This document shows positions 48,016 through 59,285 of a DNA stretch of 64,000 nt, one piece after another. The stretch is taken from positions 9,055,116-9,119,115 of the forward strand of contig NC_087066.1 in NCBI RefSeq assembly GCF_963678635.1, given 5' to 3'. The DNA is from Symsagittifera roscoffensis. Lineage: Eukaryota > Xenacoelomorpha > Acoela > Convolutidae. The notes under the pieces were generated by a model. The model had not been told where the DNA came from, made no database searches, and saw nothing but the letters and a program-made list of their open reading frames with translations. Each line of letters begins with the position of its first letter. Positions within the stretch are counted from its first letter, which is position 1. A program made the position numbers and the translations under genes.

Positions 48016-48100
48016 CTAAAATTGAATATGAGTTAGTTTCAATATTTGGTTTACCAAAACCTTTAGGCTTGTGTAATGTGAAGTTTTTGCTTCAACTCAC
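48016..48100 (-). other. Intron of the 46.9-48.6 kb gene
   Basis: An 85-base GT-AG intron with donor GAAACT/GTGAGT and acceptor AATTTTAG/CAACCT, phase 0. Confidence 0.55.
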
Positions 48101-48599
48101 AGTTTCGCCTACATTATCTGGATCTGCAAGATCACTTTTGCGGCTTTCTGTGGGCTCGTCTCGGGGTTCCGTGGGAAGGTAGGTTCGCCTCTCATGGTCA
48201 TCCGGTTGTCTTTCAACTTCTCGATAGTGGGGAAAAGCCAAAGGTCACGGAGAATTCGGATACGGTGATGACGACATGTAGGAATCCAGGCAGGCCAGAT
48301 TTGGCTGATACTACTGAAGCTGGCACTAATGTACCACCGAGAGGCCTGAATGGACATGTCGCAGAGGGGTATGTGGCTGCCCATTTGTGGGCGGAAATGG
48401 CGAGGCAAAAGGTCGCGAGGGTGCTCGCAAAGGGGTTACCGGTGTCGGAGGAGCAAATGATGTCGTCTCTGGTGCTGCGAGTAGTGATGGAGCCACAGGG
48501 ATATTAGAAGGCACTGCAAATGGTGATGGAGAACTGGAAGGCACTGAACATGAGTTTTCGGCGTTGGACATTTTTTTTGAGTCCGTAAGTTTTTACTAG

Positions 48600-49190
48600 A
48601 TTGCGATGAAAAATGAGAGATGCAACTAATATTGAGCACAAGATGAGAATGAACTGACTCCAATTTAGCGGCAAAGCTCCCACCTCTTATCAGCACCAAT
48701 TTAATCGAAACACCAGGAGATCTAGATAAGAGACCACCAAGGAAGTGCTTTGACATTTTGCACTCTTTTTGGCACACCAGACGACAGTAGCATCTATGCA
48801 ATAATTACTGCCTAAAGATAAGACGGCTACTTGACAATGAACTGATAAGTGGAAAAAGACGTGCAGTTTGTATCAGCAAGGCCGTCATTATCAGGAAAAA
48901 CTGTCATTAGTCAATTCTTGAAATAAGGCTCATTTCATTTCAATCATTCAATCGTTCCTCAGTTCAGCCATATATTAGAGTTTTTCATCCATGTCATCAT
49001 GCTAGTTAGAATTTTTAGGGTTAAGGAAAAAGTACAAGTCCTCGATACCGTCACTTTGGGGAAAGTGCCAATTGGGGAAAGTGCTGTAGTTTATCATTAA
49101 TAAGCAATTGGTATGTAAAGAATAAATGGTCTGATTGGTCGGGAAGTGCCACCGTTAGTGTCCCAGAAGACAGAAAAGTAAACGCAACAA
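48600..49190. other. Intergenic stretch between two divergent gene candidates
   Basis: No gene seen. It would contain the 5' regions of the minus-strand gene ending at 48571 and the plus-strand gene starting near 49190. A TTGGGGAAAGTGC pair lies at 49052-49078. Confidence 0.4.
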
Positions 49191-49193
49191 CAT

Positions 49194-50664
49194 GAAATAT
49201 AAGAAAATTCTACGAACACAATGATGCTTGTGTCATCAGCAGAAGGCGGAGTTCGAGAAAAGATAAAATAACGTTCAACCCCAGACGGCTGCACAGGGAC
49301 TCGATGGTCTTTTTGGAACATGCTGGGAGTGTCAAAAAAGGGATTCTCATCATCAACGACCCTTTCGTGTCCCAGTGCACAGTTCTTTTGGTCGACAAAC
49401 CACCGGATACTGCGGGGAATGCATCATCATGCAGTGGTAATTTATACGTTAGGTACTCCGAGTTGAGAAACGAGTCACAAGGTGAGTCAAGGAAACGAGT
49501 CGCCGGATAATCACTGCTAGACGATTTCACAAAATTCATGATAACGGTTGCTGAGAAATCTAGACCCGAACAAAAACCCTCAGAGACCAAGGCCAAAAAA
49601 AACAAGGAGGAAAAACCGCGGGAAGATATTTTGAGTCGCCTTGATTATTTTGAGTTGCCAGAAAGTGACATTCCCTTGAAGTTTGCTCCAAGCATCAACG
49701 GTGTAATACAGGTAAAATTATCTAATAACTAATCAAATGTAAAATTAATGTACTAACTATCACATCCAACAATCCTTATATTCTGTATGATCACCGATTT
49801 GATCTGATATTCTGAAAATTGCATTTCCGGTTGCAACTGATTCTTATTGTTATCGGTATTTAATTTACCGTATTCTATTTATATACCGTCTTCTATTTTG
49901 TGATTTTACCTAGGTAGTTTTACCGTATTCGATTTATGCATCGTATTCTATATTTGGTGAACTTAGCTAGGATCGACCATCTTGAGCGCCGGAGAAAAGT
50001 TTCGCGTTGATTATTTGAAACTCGATTATTCGAAGAAACGAGCATTTGCAGAAATGAGTTCCATCGAACATGCGGATGTCACCCTGAAAATGCCATCTGT
50101 ATTGGCGGAGCTAGCTGAAGAAGATTTTTTGCTATGTGGTGTTTTATTTCAATTTCGTTGTTTTTCCAAAAACAAACATGATTTAATCTTTTATTCTCTT
50201 GTACTTCGTTTAAGAACGATTTTAGCTGCGATCTCAGTGATAATAATCCCAATTGCCCAAATTTTTGTGACATTTTCGACAATAAAAAGTTGGGTTGTCT
50301 TGATGAGGAAAAACACAGGGCAAACTTTCATATTGGTTCCAGCTACACCATTAACCAGAAAGGCTCTTGGTTTATCATCCACAGAGTGTGCTGCTACATT
50401 TGTGGGCAGTATAACCTCAGGTTTTTTTGGATGCCATCAATCTTGGGATTCTGTGCTGGGGGAAAATGGGATTTTTCGCCAGCAAGAAACGAACGTGATC
50501 TAAACACACTGATCAAATCTCTCAAGTTCAACGAACACATAAATTTCTTCATGAGCACAATCCGATGCCATATAAATGCATGCCGTTGTAGATATGCCGT
50601 CGAGGATAACTACCGAGAAATATTTAGACATAGTACCGCCGAGTCCGCCCAGGGTTTTTTATGA
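49194..50664 (+). CDS. Spliced gene candidate of unknown family
   Basis: Three exons join in frame. The first (about 49194-49481) reads SRRRSSRKDKITFNPRRLHR, GILIINDPFVSQCTVLLVDK and NLYVRYSELRNES and ends at a GTGAGT donor. A 39-base intron (49482-49520, CTGCTAG acceptor) leads to 49521-49711, a Lys/Glu-rich exon (ETKAKKNKEEKPREDILSRL) ending at GTAAAA. After 255 bases an ACTTAG acceptor starts the third exon at 49967 (SAGEKFRVDYLKLDYSKKRA). Beyond about 50140 two frames compete: one hydrophobic, the other Cys-rich (CDLSDNNPNCPNFCDIF) running to a TAA near 50664. The true 5' end and last exon are unresolved. No family recognised. A 131-residue minus-strand frame over exon 1 is the alternative reading. 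Confidence 0.45.
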
Positions 50665-50799
50665 CTTGGATTGAACAACTCGAACTGTTTATACTGTTTG
50701 TTGTCATGACTGTTCTCTTACGACTGTTTGTTGTTATTGTTTGGTGTTATTTGATCTCTTTAAATCAACCGTAAATCGCATGTGTTACGGAAAGAAAAA
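50665..50799. other. Short spacer
   Basis: AT-rich sequence between the gene candidate and element copy B; nothing recognised. Confidence 0.3.
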
Positions 50800-51718
50800 T
50801 ATGCCGGCCCGTCAAAGTTGCTCATGAAAAGTAAACTAATCTATTTGGTGTAATCGGCTCATAGAAAGTGAATTATCTATTAAGAAAATCTAATTTGAGT
50901 AAATCCTTTTCAGATAAAACGATTAACAAAATTTGAACAACTACAGCTAAATTAACTGGTTAATTGAAAAAACCTAAAATTCTTTAAAAATTTTGCCTTA
51001 TCAAACTATATTTGAAAACACCCTAATTATTGAAAATACCTGGTTAATTTAAATGCGAGTTTTTTTCATAAATTTGTTCAATTTGTTTTTTTTTGCAGGA
51101 ATTGAGATTGATGGTAGGAATTGGGATCGAAGTTGGTTTACAGGAATCGGGATCGAAGTTTGGTAACAGGAATCGGGATCGGAGCTTGGTTACAGGAATC
51201 GGGATCGAAATTGGGTTACATGAATTGGGATCGAAATTGGGTTACAAGAATTGGGATCGGATTTGGTGACGAAGTTGGTCAGATCGAAGTTGAGATCGAA
51301 TTAAGACTGTTAGACTGGTAGTCATGTTTTGCTGGTGAACCGTTGTTGATGAACACCTGTAGTAAATAAAAGATATAAACTAAAACGCTACCACATATAA
51401 ACATATATGTAAATGGAATCCGCAAACAAAATGCGGATTCCACTTACAATTTGCGGATTCCTTAACAGCTCAATTTAACGATACAAATGTTTTATACCAC
51501 ATACTGTTCTGGATTGCACAAATATTGTTGCGGATTCTGCAAATTCGCATTGTTTGGAGCGATTTTGAGCGGTACAATGATTTAGGTATTTGTTTGTGGA
51601 ATCCAAAACAGCATAGAAGATCAATGAAAAGTAGCAATATTGCGGATTCCGAGACAAAACTGATTTTGGCCTGTTGCGGATTCCGCTTACAATGCAGAGA
51701 AAGCACAGTTTGGCCTCG
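50800..51718 (-). mobile_element. TIR element copy B, reversed and 5'-truncated relative to A
   Basis: Reverse-complement match to element A (18146-18975). The TIR end GCACAGTTTGGCCTCG is at 51703-51718, followed by TTATG as in copy A. The interior has the same GCGGATTCC repeats and the GGAATCGGGATCGAAG tandem repeats (51105-51300). The match fades near 50830, so the other TIR is missing. Frames across the GAATCGGGATCG repeats encode repetitive G/I/R-rich peptides and are not genes. Confidence 0.75.
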
Positions 51719-51721
51719 TTA

Positions 51722-52785
51722 TGTTCATCCATCTGTTTTTTGAACTTACTATAATTTATTTAACTTGAACTTTATTTTATCCTGAACTCTAATTCATTCA
51801 TAACGAAAAAAGTTGACCTTTTCATCTATCATAATCAATTATACCTCATTTATCTGCTCATTTATTATTCGACATTGTATCTGAAAAGATCATGATTTTT
51901 ATGTTTTTCATAGACATTGGCGTTTTTGAAAAATTGCATGATCATTTTCCAACTAAATTTAAATATATCAGTATCCTTTTTGGAGTTTTTTGTAGTTTTA
52001 ATTGTGTTGGTGTACAAAATTGTCTGCTTTTGAATCTATCAAAGTGTGAGCAAACTGTTATAGCTTTCTGAAAATTTTGCTTGAGCATTTTTTAACTTTC
52101 CCAGGAGTCAATAGCCTAATCTGAAGAGATCTCTATGGGACTTTTGTTCCAACGTGAACTTTGCAGCCCAGTTAACCAAAAGGTGAAAAATTGATATTGA
52201 CAACAACTTAACAAAAAATAGAACAAAGTTAGTTTAGAGGTGACAACATTTCGTCGAAATAAGAGATTATAACCGATTATAACCGATTCCAAGAGGATTT
52301 CTGTTTGAAGTATAACCAATTATAATTGCATTCCCATCATTCCCCGCAAATGAAATTGTAATTTGAAAAAAAAATCTTTTTTACCAACGGACAAGAAAAT
52401 GCAATTTGACACGGTGATCAAAATTACTCTTGTGAAACTTTTTTTTTCATACTTTAGCCCCTCTATTCCTCAGTGGAAAAGATCTATGAATGGTCTTACG
52501 AGAGTGAATTTCCTGGAAAAATGACACTTTTAATTGAGGCTCTTTTATTCAAAAAATTTCAAACATAAATTTTGTTCACATTATTTGATTGTATGAAAAT
52601 TGGCATACTAACTAATCAGGCCAGGGCAAATATCATTTTTTTCATAAATGTTCTTGTAAAACCACGGTCGTAAACTCGTAAGACCAAGGATTTTATTTTT
52701 CTACTAAATTTTGTAATTTTGAATAACCTTGTTTTTTATTTTTTTTTATTTGTTTGTTTTGGCTGATTTTGAACCTGTTTAGTCT
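51722..52785. other. AT-rich stretch without gene
   Basis: I see nothing beyond a short duplication (GATTATAACC twice near 52265). Confidence 0.4.
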
Positions 52786-54948
52786 ATTTAAAATCTTAAG
52801 TATGCTAGAAAAATTATGTTCTACAGAATCAAGTAAGTATCATGAAAATGTAAGGGATTGCTCTTTTTGTGAAGCTTTCGAATTCCAGATTTTGGGTGCA
52901 ATGGATAAATTAGCTTATGGGCAGATCTTTTCCATAGGCAGCTACGCCCAAATTTTTCTCCTTAAAAATCATGGCATTAGGAATACTCAATTTTTTGATG
53001 ATCATGGCATTAGGAAAACTCAAGTTAATGACCTAAGAACTACAGATGTGTATTCATAAGTATTATTGCAATTGTAAATGCCTTCAGCTCGAAAAGCAGT
53101 ATTTGAGTTCAGTTTAATTTCATCTGCTGAAATCTGGATAAATTGCTCTCTTCTAATTTCAACTTCCAACTGGCGAAAAAATTTCGAACAACTTTTTGTT
53201 TGAAATTTTAAATACTTTTTAGTTTTTCCATCGTTCCAGATTTTAAACTGAAAGAAAAAAAATGTCAAATTTTTTTTACTCTTAAATTTCGAAACTTTTA
53301 AATTTGAAATTCGTAAAAATTCGTAAAAATACTTTAAAATCTTAAGTATGCTAGAAAAATTATGTTCTACAGAATCAAGTATCATGAAAATATAAGGGAT
53401 TGCTTTTTTTGTGAAGCTTTCGAATTCCAGATTTTGGGTACAATGGATAAATTAGCTTATAGGCAGATCTTTTCCATGGGCAGCATTTAAAATCTTAAGT
53501 ATGCTAGAAAAATTATGTTCTACAGAATCAAGTAAGTATCATGAAAATGTAAGAGATTGCTTTTTTTGTGAAGCTTTCGAATTCCAGATTTTGGGTGCAA
53601 TGGATAAATTAGCTTATGGGCAGATCTTTTCCATAGGCAGCTACGCCCAAATTTTTCTCCTTAAAAATCATGGCATTAGGAATACTAAAGTTTTTGATAA
53701 TCATGGCATTAGGAAAACTCAAGTTAATGACCTAAGAACTACAGATGTGTATTCATAAGTATTATTGCAATTGTAAATGCCTTCAGCTCGAAAAGCAGTC
53801 TTTGAGTTCAGTTTAATTTCATCTGCTGAAATCTGGATAAATTGCTCTCTTCTAATTTCAACTTCCAACTGGCGAAAAAATTTCGATCAATTTTTTGTTT
53901 GAAATTTTAAATACTTTTTAGTTTTTCCATCGTTCCAGATTTTAAACTGAAAGAAAAAAAATGTCAAATTTTTTTTACTCTTAAATTTCGAAACTTTTAA
54001 ATTTGAAATTCGTAAAAATTCGTAAAAATACTTTAAAATCTTAAGTATGCTAGAAAAATTATGTTCTACAGAATCAAGTATCATGAAAATATAAGGGATT
54101 GCTTTTTTTGTGAAGCTTTCGAGTTCCAGATTTTGGGTACAATGGATAAATTAGCTTATGGGCAGATCTTTTCCATGGGCAGCATTTAAAATCTTAAGTA
54201 TGCTAGAAAAATTATGTTCTACAGAATCAAGTAAGTATCATGAAAATGTAAGAGATTGCTTTTTTTGTGAAGCTTTCGAATTCCAGATTTTGGGTGCAAT
54301 GGATAAATTAGCTTATGGGCAGATCTTTTCCATAGGCAGCTACGCCCAAGTTTTTCTCCTTAAAAATCATGGCATTAGGAATACTAAAGTTTTTGATAAT
54401 CATGGCATTAGGAAAACTCAAGTTAATGACCTAAGAACTACAGATGTGTATTCATAAGTATTATTGCAATTGTAAATGCCTTCAGCTCGAAAAGCAGTCT
54501 TTGAGTTCAGTTTAATTTCATCTGCTGAAATCTGGATAAATTGCTCTCTTCTAATTTCAACTTCCAACTGGCGAAAAAATTTCGATCAATTTTTTGTTTG
54601 AAATTTTAAATACTTTTTAGTTTTTCCATCGTTCCAGATTTTAAACTGAAAGAAAAAAAATGTCAAATTTTTTTTACTCTTAAATTTCGAAACTTTTAAA
54701 TTTGAAATTCGTAAAAATTCGTAAAAATACTTTAAAATCTTAAGTATGCTAGAAAAATTATGTTCTACAGAATCAAGTATCATGAAAATATAAGGGATTG
54801 CTTTTTTTGTGAAGCTTTCGAATTCCAGATTTTGGGTACAATGGATAAATTAGCTTATGGGCAGATCTTTTCCATGGGCAGCTACGCCCAAATTTCTCTC
54901 TTTAAAAATCATGGCATTAGTAATACTCAAGTTTTTGATTTTGAACCG
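52786..54948 (+). repeat. Higher-order tandem repeat, 699-bp period
   Basis: Three long copies start at 52786, 53485 and 54184 (ATTTAAAATCTTAAGTATGC). Each is followed by a short copy of its first part of about 154 bases (53331, 54031, and a last one at 54730 that extends to 54948). So the unit is long plus short, 699-700 bases. TGATTTTGAACC flanks the array at both ends (52764 and 54937). Each long copy holds an 86-codon open frame (52802, 53501, 54200) starting MLEKLCSTESSKYHENVRD and containing an internal duplication (HGIRNT/HGIRKT). Copies are over 95% identical, so openness is not evidence of selection. Confidence 0.9.
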
Positions 54949-55641
54949 TTTTTTTCTCTTTGCGACTTTTCTCAAAACCTAACCTACCATTTATTAGGGT
55001 AGTTGTTCGAGTTCAATCGAGAAACCCGCTTTTGGGAATCTTCTGAGTTCTTGCAACCCCGAGTTTTTTTAATGGAGAAAGAAAATATATTGATTCCGGA
55101 TAGTCAATTTTGTGACATTTTGAAAGTTTCTTAGAAAATATTCTATCAAATATGAGATGAATGGTTCAAACGAAAAGGTTCAAACGAGAACAGACGCGGC
55201 AACTCGTTATCTTTGTAACACAAATTTTAGGTTCTTGGGAAAATTTTTACACTTTCTATTGGTATTTAGTAGAGATGCAATAAGATTTTGGACAAATCCA
55301 AATTATGAAATTAACCAATTCACCCCTCATCAGTAAGACAGTTTCCGAAAATATCAGATTGCTACCTCCAGCTTTAGCTGGACTCAAAGTTTTCTTTGTC
55401 GATACATAAGAAAGTCTTGGTTCATCTAACTTTATTTTCACTAATCTCACTTATTTCACTAGCGAAACAACTAAGGTTTTCAGCAAAGTACATTATTTTG
55501 AAACTACCTATTTCATCAGTATAACAAAGTACAAAAATATCAAACAGCTACCTCCAGGTTGACTGAGCCTCTAATCAACAATTATCGAGATAACTGAAAG
55601 TTTTTTGACATTTCTCTTTTTTATCGACTGTCAATTCGACT
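54949..55641. other. AT-rich stretch without gene
   Basis: Two GCTACCTCCAG segments (about 55360 and 55547) are weakly repeated. Nothing else recognised. Confidence 0.35.
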
Positions 55642-56166
55642 TTGATTTCTTTTTATGCTTGTTCTGTTTCGCCAGTGGTGCCAAACTCCGCTTCACCTCT
55701 CTTAAAATGCAAGTGTTCATTTTTTCCTGTTTCCCTTTTAACTTCACTTGAAAATTTTTTTGGACCGATTGATTTCGACTTAGGTTTTATCGGCTTGGTT
55801 AGCTTACTTCGTGACGCTTTAATGCCAATTTTTGAAATATTCTTTTTTGAAAATGCAGGTACTAGGTGTTGTAAGAGTTCGAAGTTTATTATTCTTCGGA
55901 AAATTTTTATAATGAGAACAATTTCTTGGGGCATTTTCGTTGTTTTTGGTTTAATGGTTGTATATCAACTTTTTTTCGGCTTGATGGCCAAACGATTAAC
56001 ACTAAACTTTTATGTGTTATTTGTGGTTGTTTTTCTGCAGTTAATTCTTGTTTTTTTTAAAAAAAAATTTTCAAGTTTTTTCTACTCCCTTTTTTCCGTG
56101 TCATACTCTATTCGTTTTCTTGCAATACTGCGCTTGCGAAGCTCCACTGCACTTCGGTGTTTCTAG
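55642..56166. CDS. Ambiguous coding segment (both strands open)
   Basis: The plus strand has a 174-codon frame of hydrophobic, F/L/V-rich composition. The minus strand, read from 55934 down to 55653, gives a basic hydrophilic peptide (KASRSKLTKPIKPKSKSIGP, then FKRGEAEFGTTGETEQA). Further upstream on the minus strand (56154-56083) a helical stretch VELRKRSIARKRIEYD precedes a TAG. The minus reading looks more like a real, possibly two-exon protein (acceptor AACACCTAG at about 55870), and the hydrophobic plus frame is then its shadow. No family recognised on either strand. Confidence 0.25.
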
Positions 56167-56790
56167 TTGTTCCCCTGGAGACACTTTACTTTTTTTAAAT
56201 CCTTGATTTAAAAATTTTGATTGGCTCAAAAATTACAATGTAGAAAAACAAGTAGTTTAGCTTGATTCTTGTAAACGGGTTTTGAATTAGTTGATTCAAT
56301 TTATAATTGGATCTGGGATTGGCAATGTGTCATAGAGTTTTGAATATTTAACAATAAGTTAGCAGAACGCATTTTCTCGAATAATAATTTAAGTTTTGTG
56401 AGTAATCCTTTTTTCACTGAAATTCAGACTAACCATTTTGTCTGCTGTTTTGTTTTGGTAGTAACTTTGTATTTTTTTCTTTTTTGATGTAAAGTTTAAA
56501 TATTATGGTTTATCCACTGCATTGGTTTTTGTTTTAACTAATTTTTCAACCTATGAACCTACTTCTTAAACTGAAAGGTTACTCTAACAATAATTTTAGG
56601 GATGTGAGATTTTAAAAATAAAATCTTATCCTCGATGTGTTGTAAATATACTTTCGTTAATCATAAAAGTTTCAAACCTAATCAAAATTTTGCTTTTTTG
56701 TGTTTTTATAGATCTTATTTTTTATCCTGTTCAGTTTCTTATTTTTTGAGTGTCACAGCACGTAGTGACGACTCCTAAATAAATTGAAAA
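56167..56790. other. T-rich stretch without gene
   Basis: Nothing recognised. Confidence 0.35.
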
Positions 56791-56794
56791 GATA

Positions 56795-57075
56795 AAGTCT
56801 TAAAATGACCTAGGAGCTACAGATGTGTATTCATAAGTATTATTGCATTTGTAAATGCCTACAGCTCAAAAAGCACTTTTTGAGTTCAGTTTAATTTTAT
56901 CTGTTGAAATCTGGATAAATTGCCCTCTTCTAATTTGAAATTCGAACTGGCAAAAAAAATTTGATCAAATTTTTGTTTGAAAATATTAATAATAATTTTT
57001 AGTTTTTTGATCGGAAAAAAATTACCCATCGTTCCAGATTTTAATCTGTTAAATTTGAAATATGTAAAAAAATAA
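56795..57075 (+). repeat. Diverged outlying copy of the 699-bp repeat
   Basis: Matches the second half of the long unit (GACCTAGGAGCTACAGATGT, TATTCATAAGTATTATTGCA, ATCTGGATAAATTG) at roughly 80-85%, 1.8 kb to the right of the array. An older founder or dispersed copy. Confidence 0.75.
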
Positions 57076-57264
57076 GTCAAGTTTTTGTTTTCTTTTACAT
57101 GCATTGACTCTTTTTCAGCTGTTTGTTGGCTATGTTGTTTATCTTCAGATGTTTTGCCATTAATTAAAGGACGGCAAAACTTGGCAAGACCCCAGATGAG
57201 CCAAAAACAAAACTGCTGTCAAAATAAATTATGAGTAGTATAGATATGCGACACTGGGATCGGG

Positions 57265-57280
57265 TGGGGGGGGGGGGTGT
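57265..57280 (+). repeat. Poly-G run
   Basis: About 13 G in a row just before the minisatellite; length may be imprecise. Confidence 0.75.
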
Positions 57281-57286
57281 GATCCT

Positions 57287-57590
57287 TACAGGGATCATTG
57301 GGTATAGATTATACCTAATGATCCCTATGTAAATATTTATACCTAATGATCCCTATGTAAATACCTAATGATCCCTATGTAAAATATTTATGCCTACCGA
57401 TCCCTATGTAAACTATTTATACCTAATGATCTCTAAGTAAAATATTTATACCTAATGATCCCTATGTAAAATATTTATACCTAATGATCCCTATGTATAT
57501 TTTTTGTAGCAAATGATCCCTATGTAAAATTTTTGATCCCTAATGATCCCAATGCATAATTTTTATACTTAATGTTCCTTATGTGAAACA
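57287..57590 (+). repeat. Minisatellite, about 30-bp unit
   Basis: About ten copies of CCTAATGATCCCTATGTAAA followed by ATATTTATA, some shortened. The first copies form a hairpin, since ACAGGGATCATTGGGTATA precedes TTATACCTAATGATCCCT. Repeat quality decays to the right. Confidence 0.9.
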
Positions 57591-58025
57591 AATTAGTTAA
57601 AACAAAATTGTTGTGGCGATATAATATTTCTTTCCGCCACCTATAGCTCGGCAAGTTATGTTGTGTTCCAATTGAACAAAAACTTTTCAATGCGTTTTGC
57701 TGTTTAAGGTCTTTGCGAATTGGTTCTCTCAATGTTTCTACAAACTCTATGGTCTTCGTGAAAATAGATATGAAATGAAATGGTTGAATTATACATACAA
57801 TCTTCCAAAACAAGTGTCGGTTAAATGCACCAAAAACAGTTTGGGGTCAATTCCAATATGAAAACTCTCAAAACCACTCCAGATAAAATTGTAACACAAA
57901 AGGAAAAGTGGATTTAAAGTAGCCCGCCATTACCTAACAGTGAACAAACGTGGAAAGTAAGTATAATATAGTACACTAATTTACAACATTAAATTTTGAA
58001 TTCAACTTGAATCAAACACACAACC
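57591..58025. other. Spacer 3' of the polymerase pseudogene
   Basis: AT-rich; no gene seen. It would hold the 3' end of the minus-strand polymerase transcript. Confidence 0.35.
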
Positions 58026-58742
58026 CTAGAGTTTTTTGTTTGTTTTACGTCTCTTTGACTGCGGTGCCGAATCTTCAATTGCTTCGCGGTCGAGGTACCA
58101 TTCATCATCCGACGGCGAAGAAGAAGTAACTGCATTCGGATCAACCAAATCATAGATTTCAATATCACTCTCAGCAATTTCGGTGACACGAACTCTACCT
58201 GGATCTGGAGTTTCATAGCTGGTGATACTATTTAACAGGTCTCTCAACGATCGGCTCGGTTGAGTATCCAACACAAGAAAGCTATCTTCTGACCCATAAT
58301 TCGTATCCTGCGTGAAGATTTCTTCTTGGTTCGAGCTCTCTTGATCCCAGTCGACTATCTCATCTTTTTCCTGGAAAAATTTAAGCCAAGCGTCTAAATC
58401 TTGATCTTTGTGGTGACTGGTGCTATTAGTTTCACTCACGTTTCTATCGCTATCATCATCTTCATCCTGATTGCTATCGGGAAAGATAGAAGCATTTACG
58501 GTTCTACAGTGACCGTATGGCAATGTGGAGATACCATTGCTGAGGATGTATCGCTTATCATCATAGGCTGATTTTGCGATTTTGTTTGCTCGAACAGTGT
58601 TCAAAATATGCCTCTCGGAGATGATGCGAGAATTTCCGGCTCGTATAAGGTTTCCATACGCGAGAGTTTCCATGTATTTTTCATGAGTTAGCAACCGTTG
58701 AGTCACCTTAGTGATTCCTTTTGCTGAGTGCTTACGTGTATC
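58026..58742 (-). pseudogene. DNA polymerase B C-terminal exon (Maverick/Polinton type)
   Basis: Preceded by a TTTTTTTAG acceptor at 58743-58744, this exon is intact to its TAG. It begins DTRKHSAKGITKV, continues through LTHEKYMETLAYGN, and reaches NKIAKSAYDDKRYILSNGIS followed by TLPYGH. That is the typical C-terminus of the protein-primed family B polymerases of Mavericks/Polintons and related viruses, where the protein usually ends at or soon after the YGH motif. Here about 145 further residues follow: Asp/Glu/Ser-rich (DSNQDEDDDSDRN) and ending in a basic SKRRKTNKK that could be a nuclear signal. Its phase does not fit the GTAAGT donor at 59333. The upstream part is broken. Confidence 0.7.
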
Positions 58743-58934
58743 CTAAAAAAATGATACTCACTAATAATTTTATATCTAACTGTTTTGTAAACTTACACTT
58801 GAAGTTGAAAATAAAAAAAAGTATGTACGCATCCTTTTCAGAAGATCCACACCCCCACTCATTTAAAAAAATGTGATAACCATTTAACCTACCCCTCCCC
58901 CCCCTACCTCCACCCACAGAAACACAATAAATTT

Positions 58935-59285
58935 AAGTCATAAAAGTCACTTAGAACAAAAAAATTTCAAAAAAAAAATTTTTTTTTTCCAAAAATTTTT
59001 TTTCAAAAGTTTTTTTTAAAATTTTTCAAACTTTTTTTTCAAATTTTTTTTTTGGAAAATTTTCTTAACAAAATTTTTTTTTACCAAATTTTTTTTCCAA
59101 AGAAATTTTTTTGACAAAAACTTTTTAAAAAAATTTTTTAAACTCAATTTTTTTTCAACGAAATTTTGACGAATTTTTTTTTTTTTTAAATTATTTTTTA
59201 AAATTTTTTTTTCAATTTTTTTCAAAAAAATTTTAAAAAAATTTTCAAAAAACTTTTCGAAAATTTTTAACATTTGAAAAAAAGC
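58935..59285. repeat. A/T homopolymer-rich low-complexity tract
   Basis: Alternating long T and A runs (for example TTTTTTTTCCAAAAATTTTT) over about 350 bases, lying in the presumed intron of the polymerase gene. An 85-codon K/F/N-only frame across it is an artefact. Related TTTTTAAAAAACTTTTCGAA sequence starts each copy of the triplicated segment. Confidence 0.85.

Larger units (their letters stand above)
46908..48571 (-). pseudogene. Spliced gene of unknown family, four stops in last exon
   Basis: Candidate ATG at 48571 opens a P/S/A-rich stretch (SSSPSPFAVPSNIPVAPSLL). After an unresolved frame change an acidic/basic linker (YLPTEPRDEPTESRKSDLA) ends at a GTGAGT donor (48101). Exon 48015-47721 joins in phase 0, exon 47638-47424 in phase 1 and exon 47324-46908 in phase 0, with introns of 85, 82 and 99 bases (TTTTAG, TTATAG, TTATAG acceptors). 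The joined frame has hydrophobic helices (ELSIEPAALSTSRVS lies across one junction) and a basic helical C-terminus (VDHVAKLLND). The last exon carries TAG, TGA, TAG and TAA in the same, otherwise protein-like frame; each is one C-to-T change from Gln or Arg. Function unknown. Splicing is well supported; intactness is not. Confidence 0.55.

Noticed and set aside
48265-48599. Two plus-strand frames rich in G, A and E
   Set aside because: They are antisense to the P/S/A-rich first part of the minus-strand gene, whose start context and downstream splice sites fit better.
49210-49605. 131-codon minus-strand frame
   Set aside because: Overlaps the plus-strand exons that join in phase with GT-AG sites; kept only as an alternative.
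51121-51321. Open frame of G/I/E/R repeats, and its counterpart at 18486-18737
   Set aside because: Both are translations of the GGAATCGGGATCG tandem repeats inside the TIR element; in copy A it is on the opposite strand, as expected for an inverted copy.
59016-59273. 85-codon minus-strand frame rich in K, F and N
   Set aside because: It is a translation of alternating A and T runs; low-complexity DNA rather than a gene.
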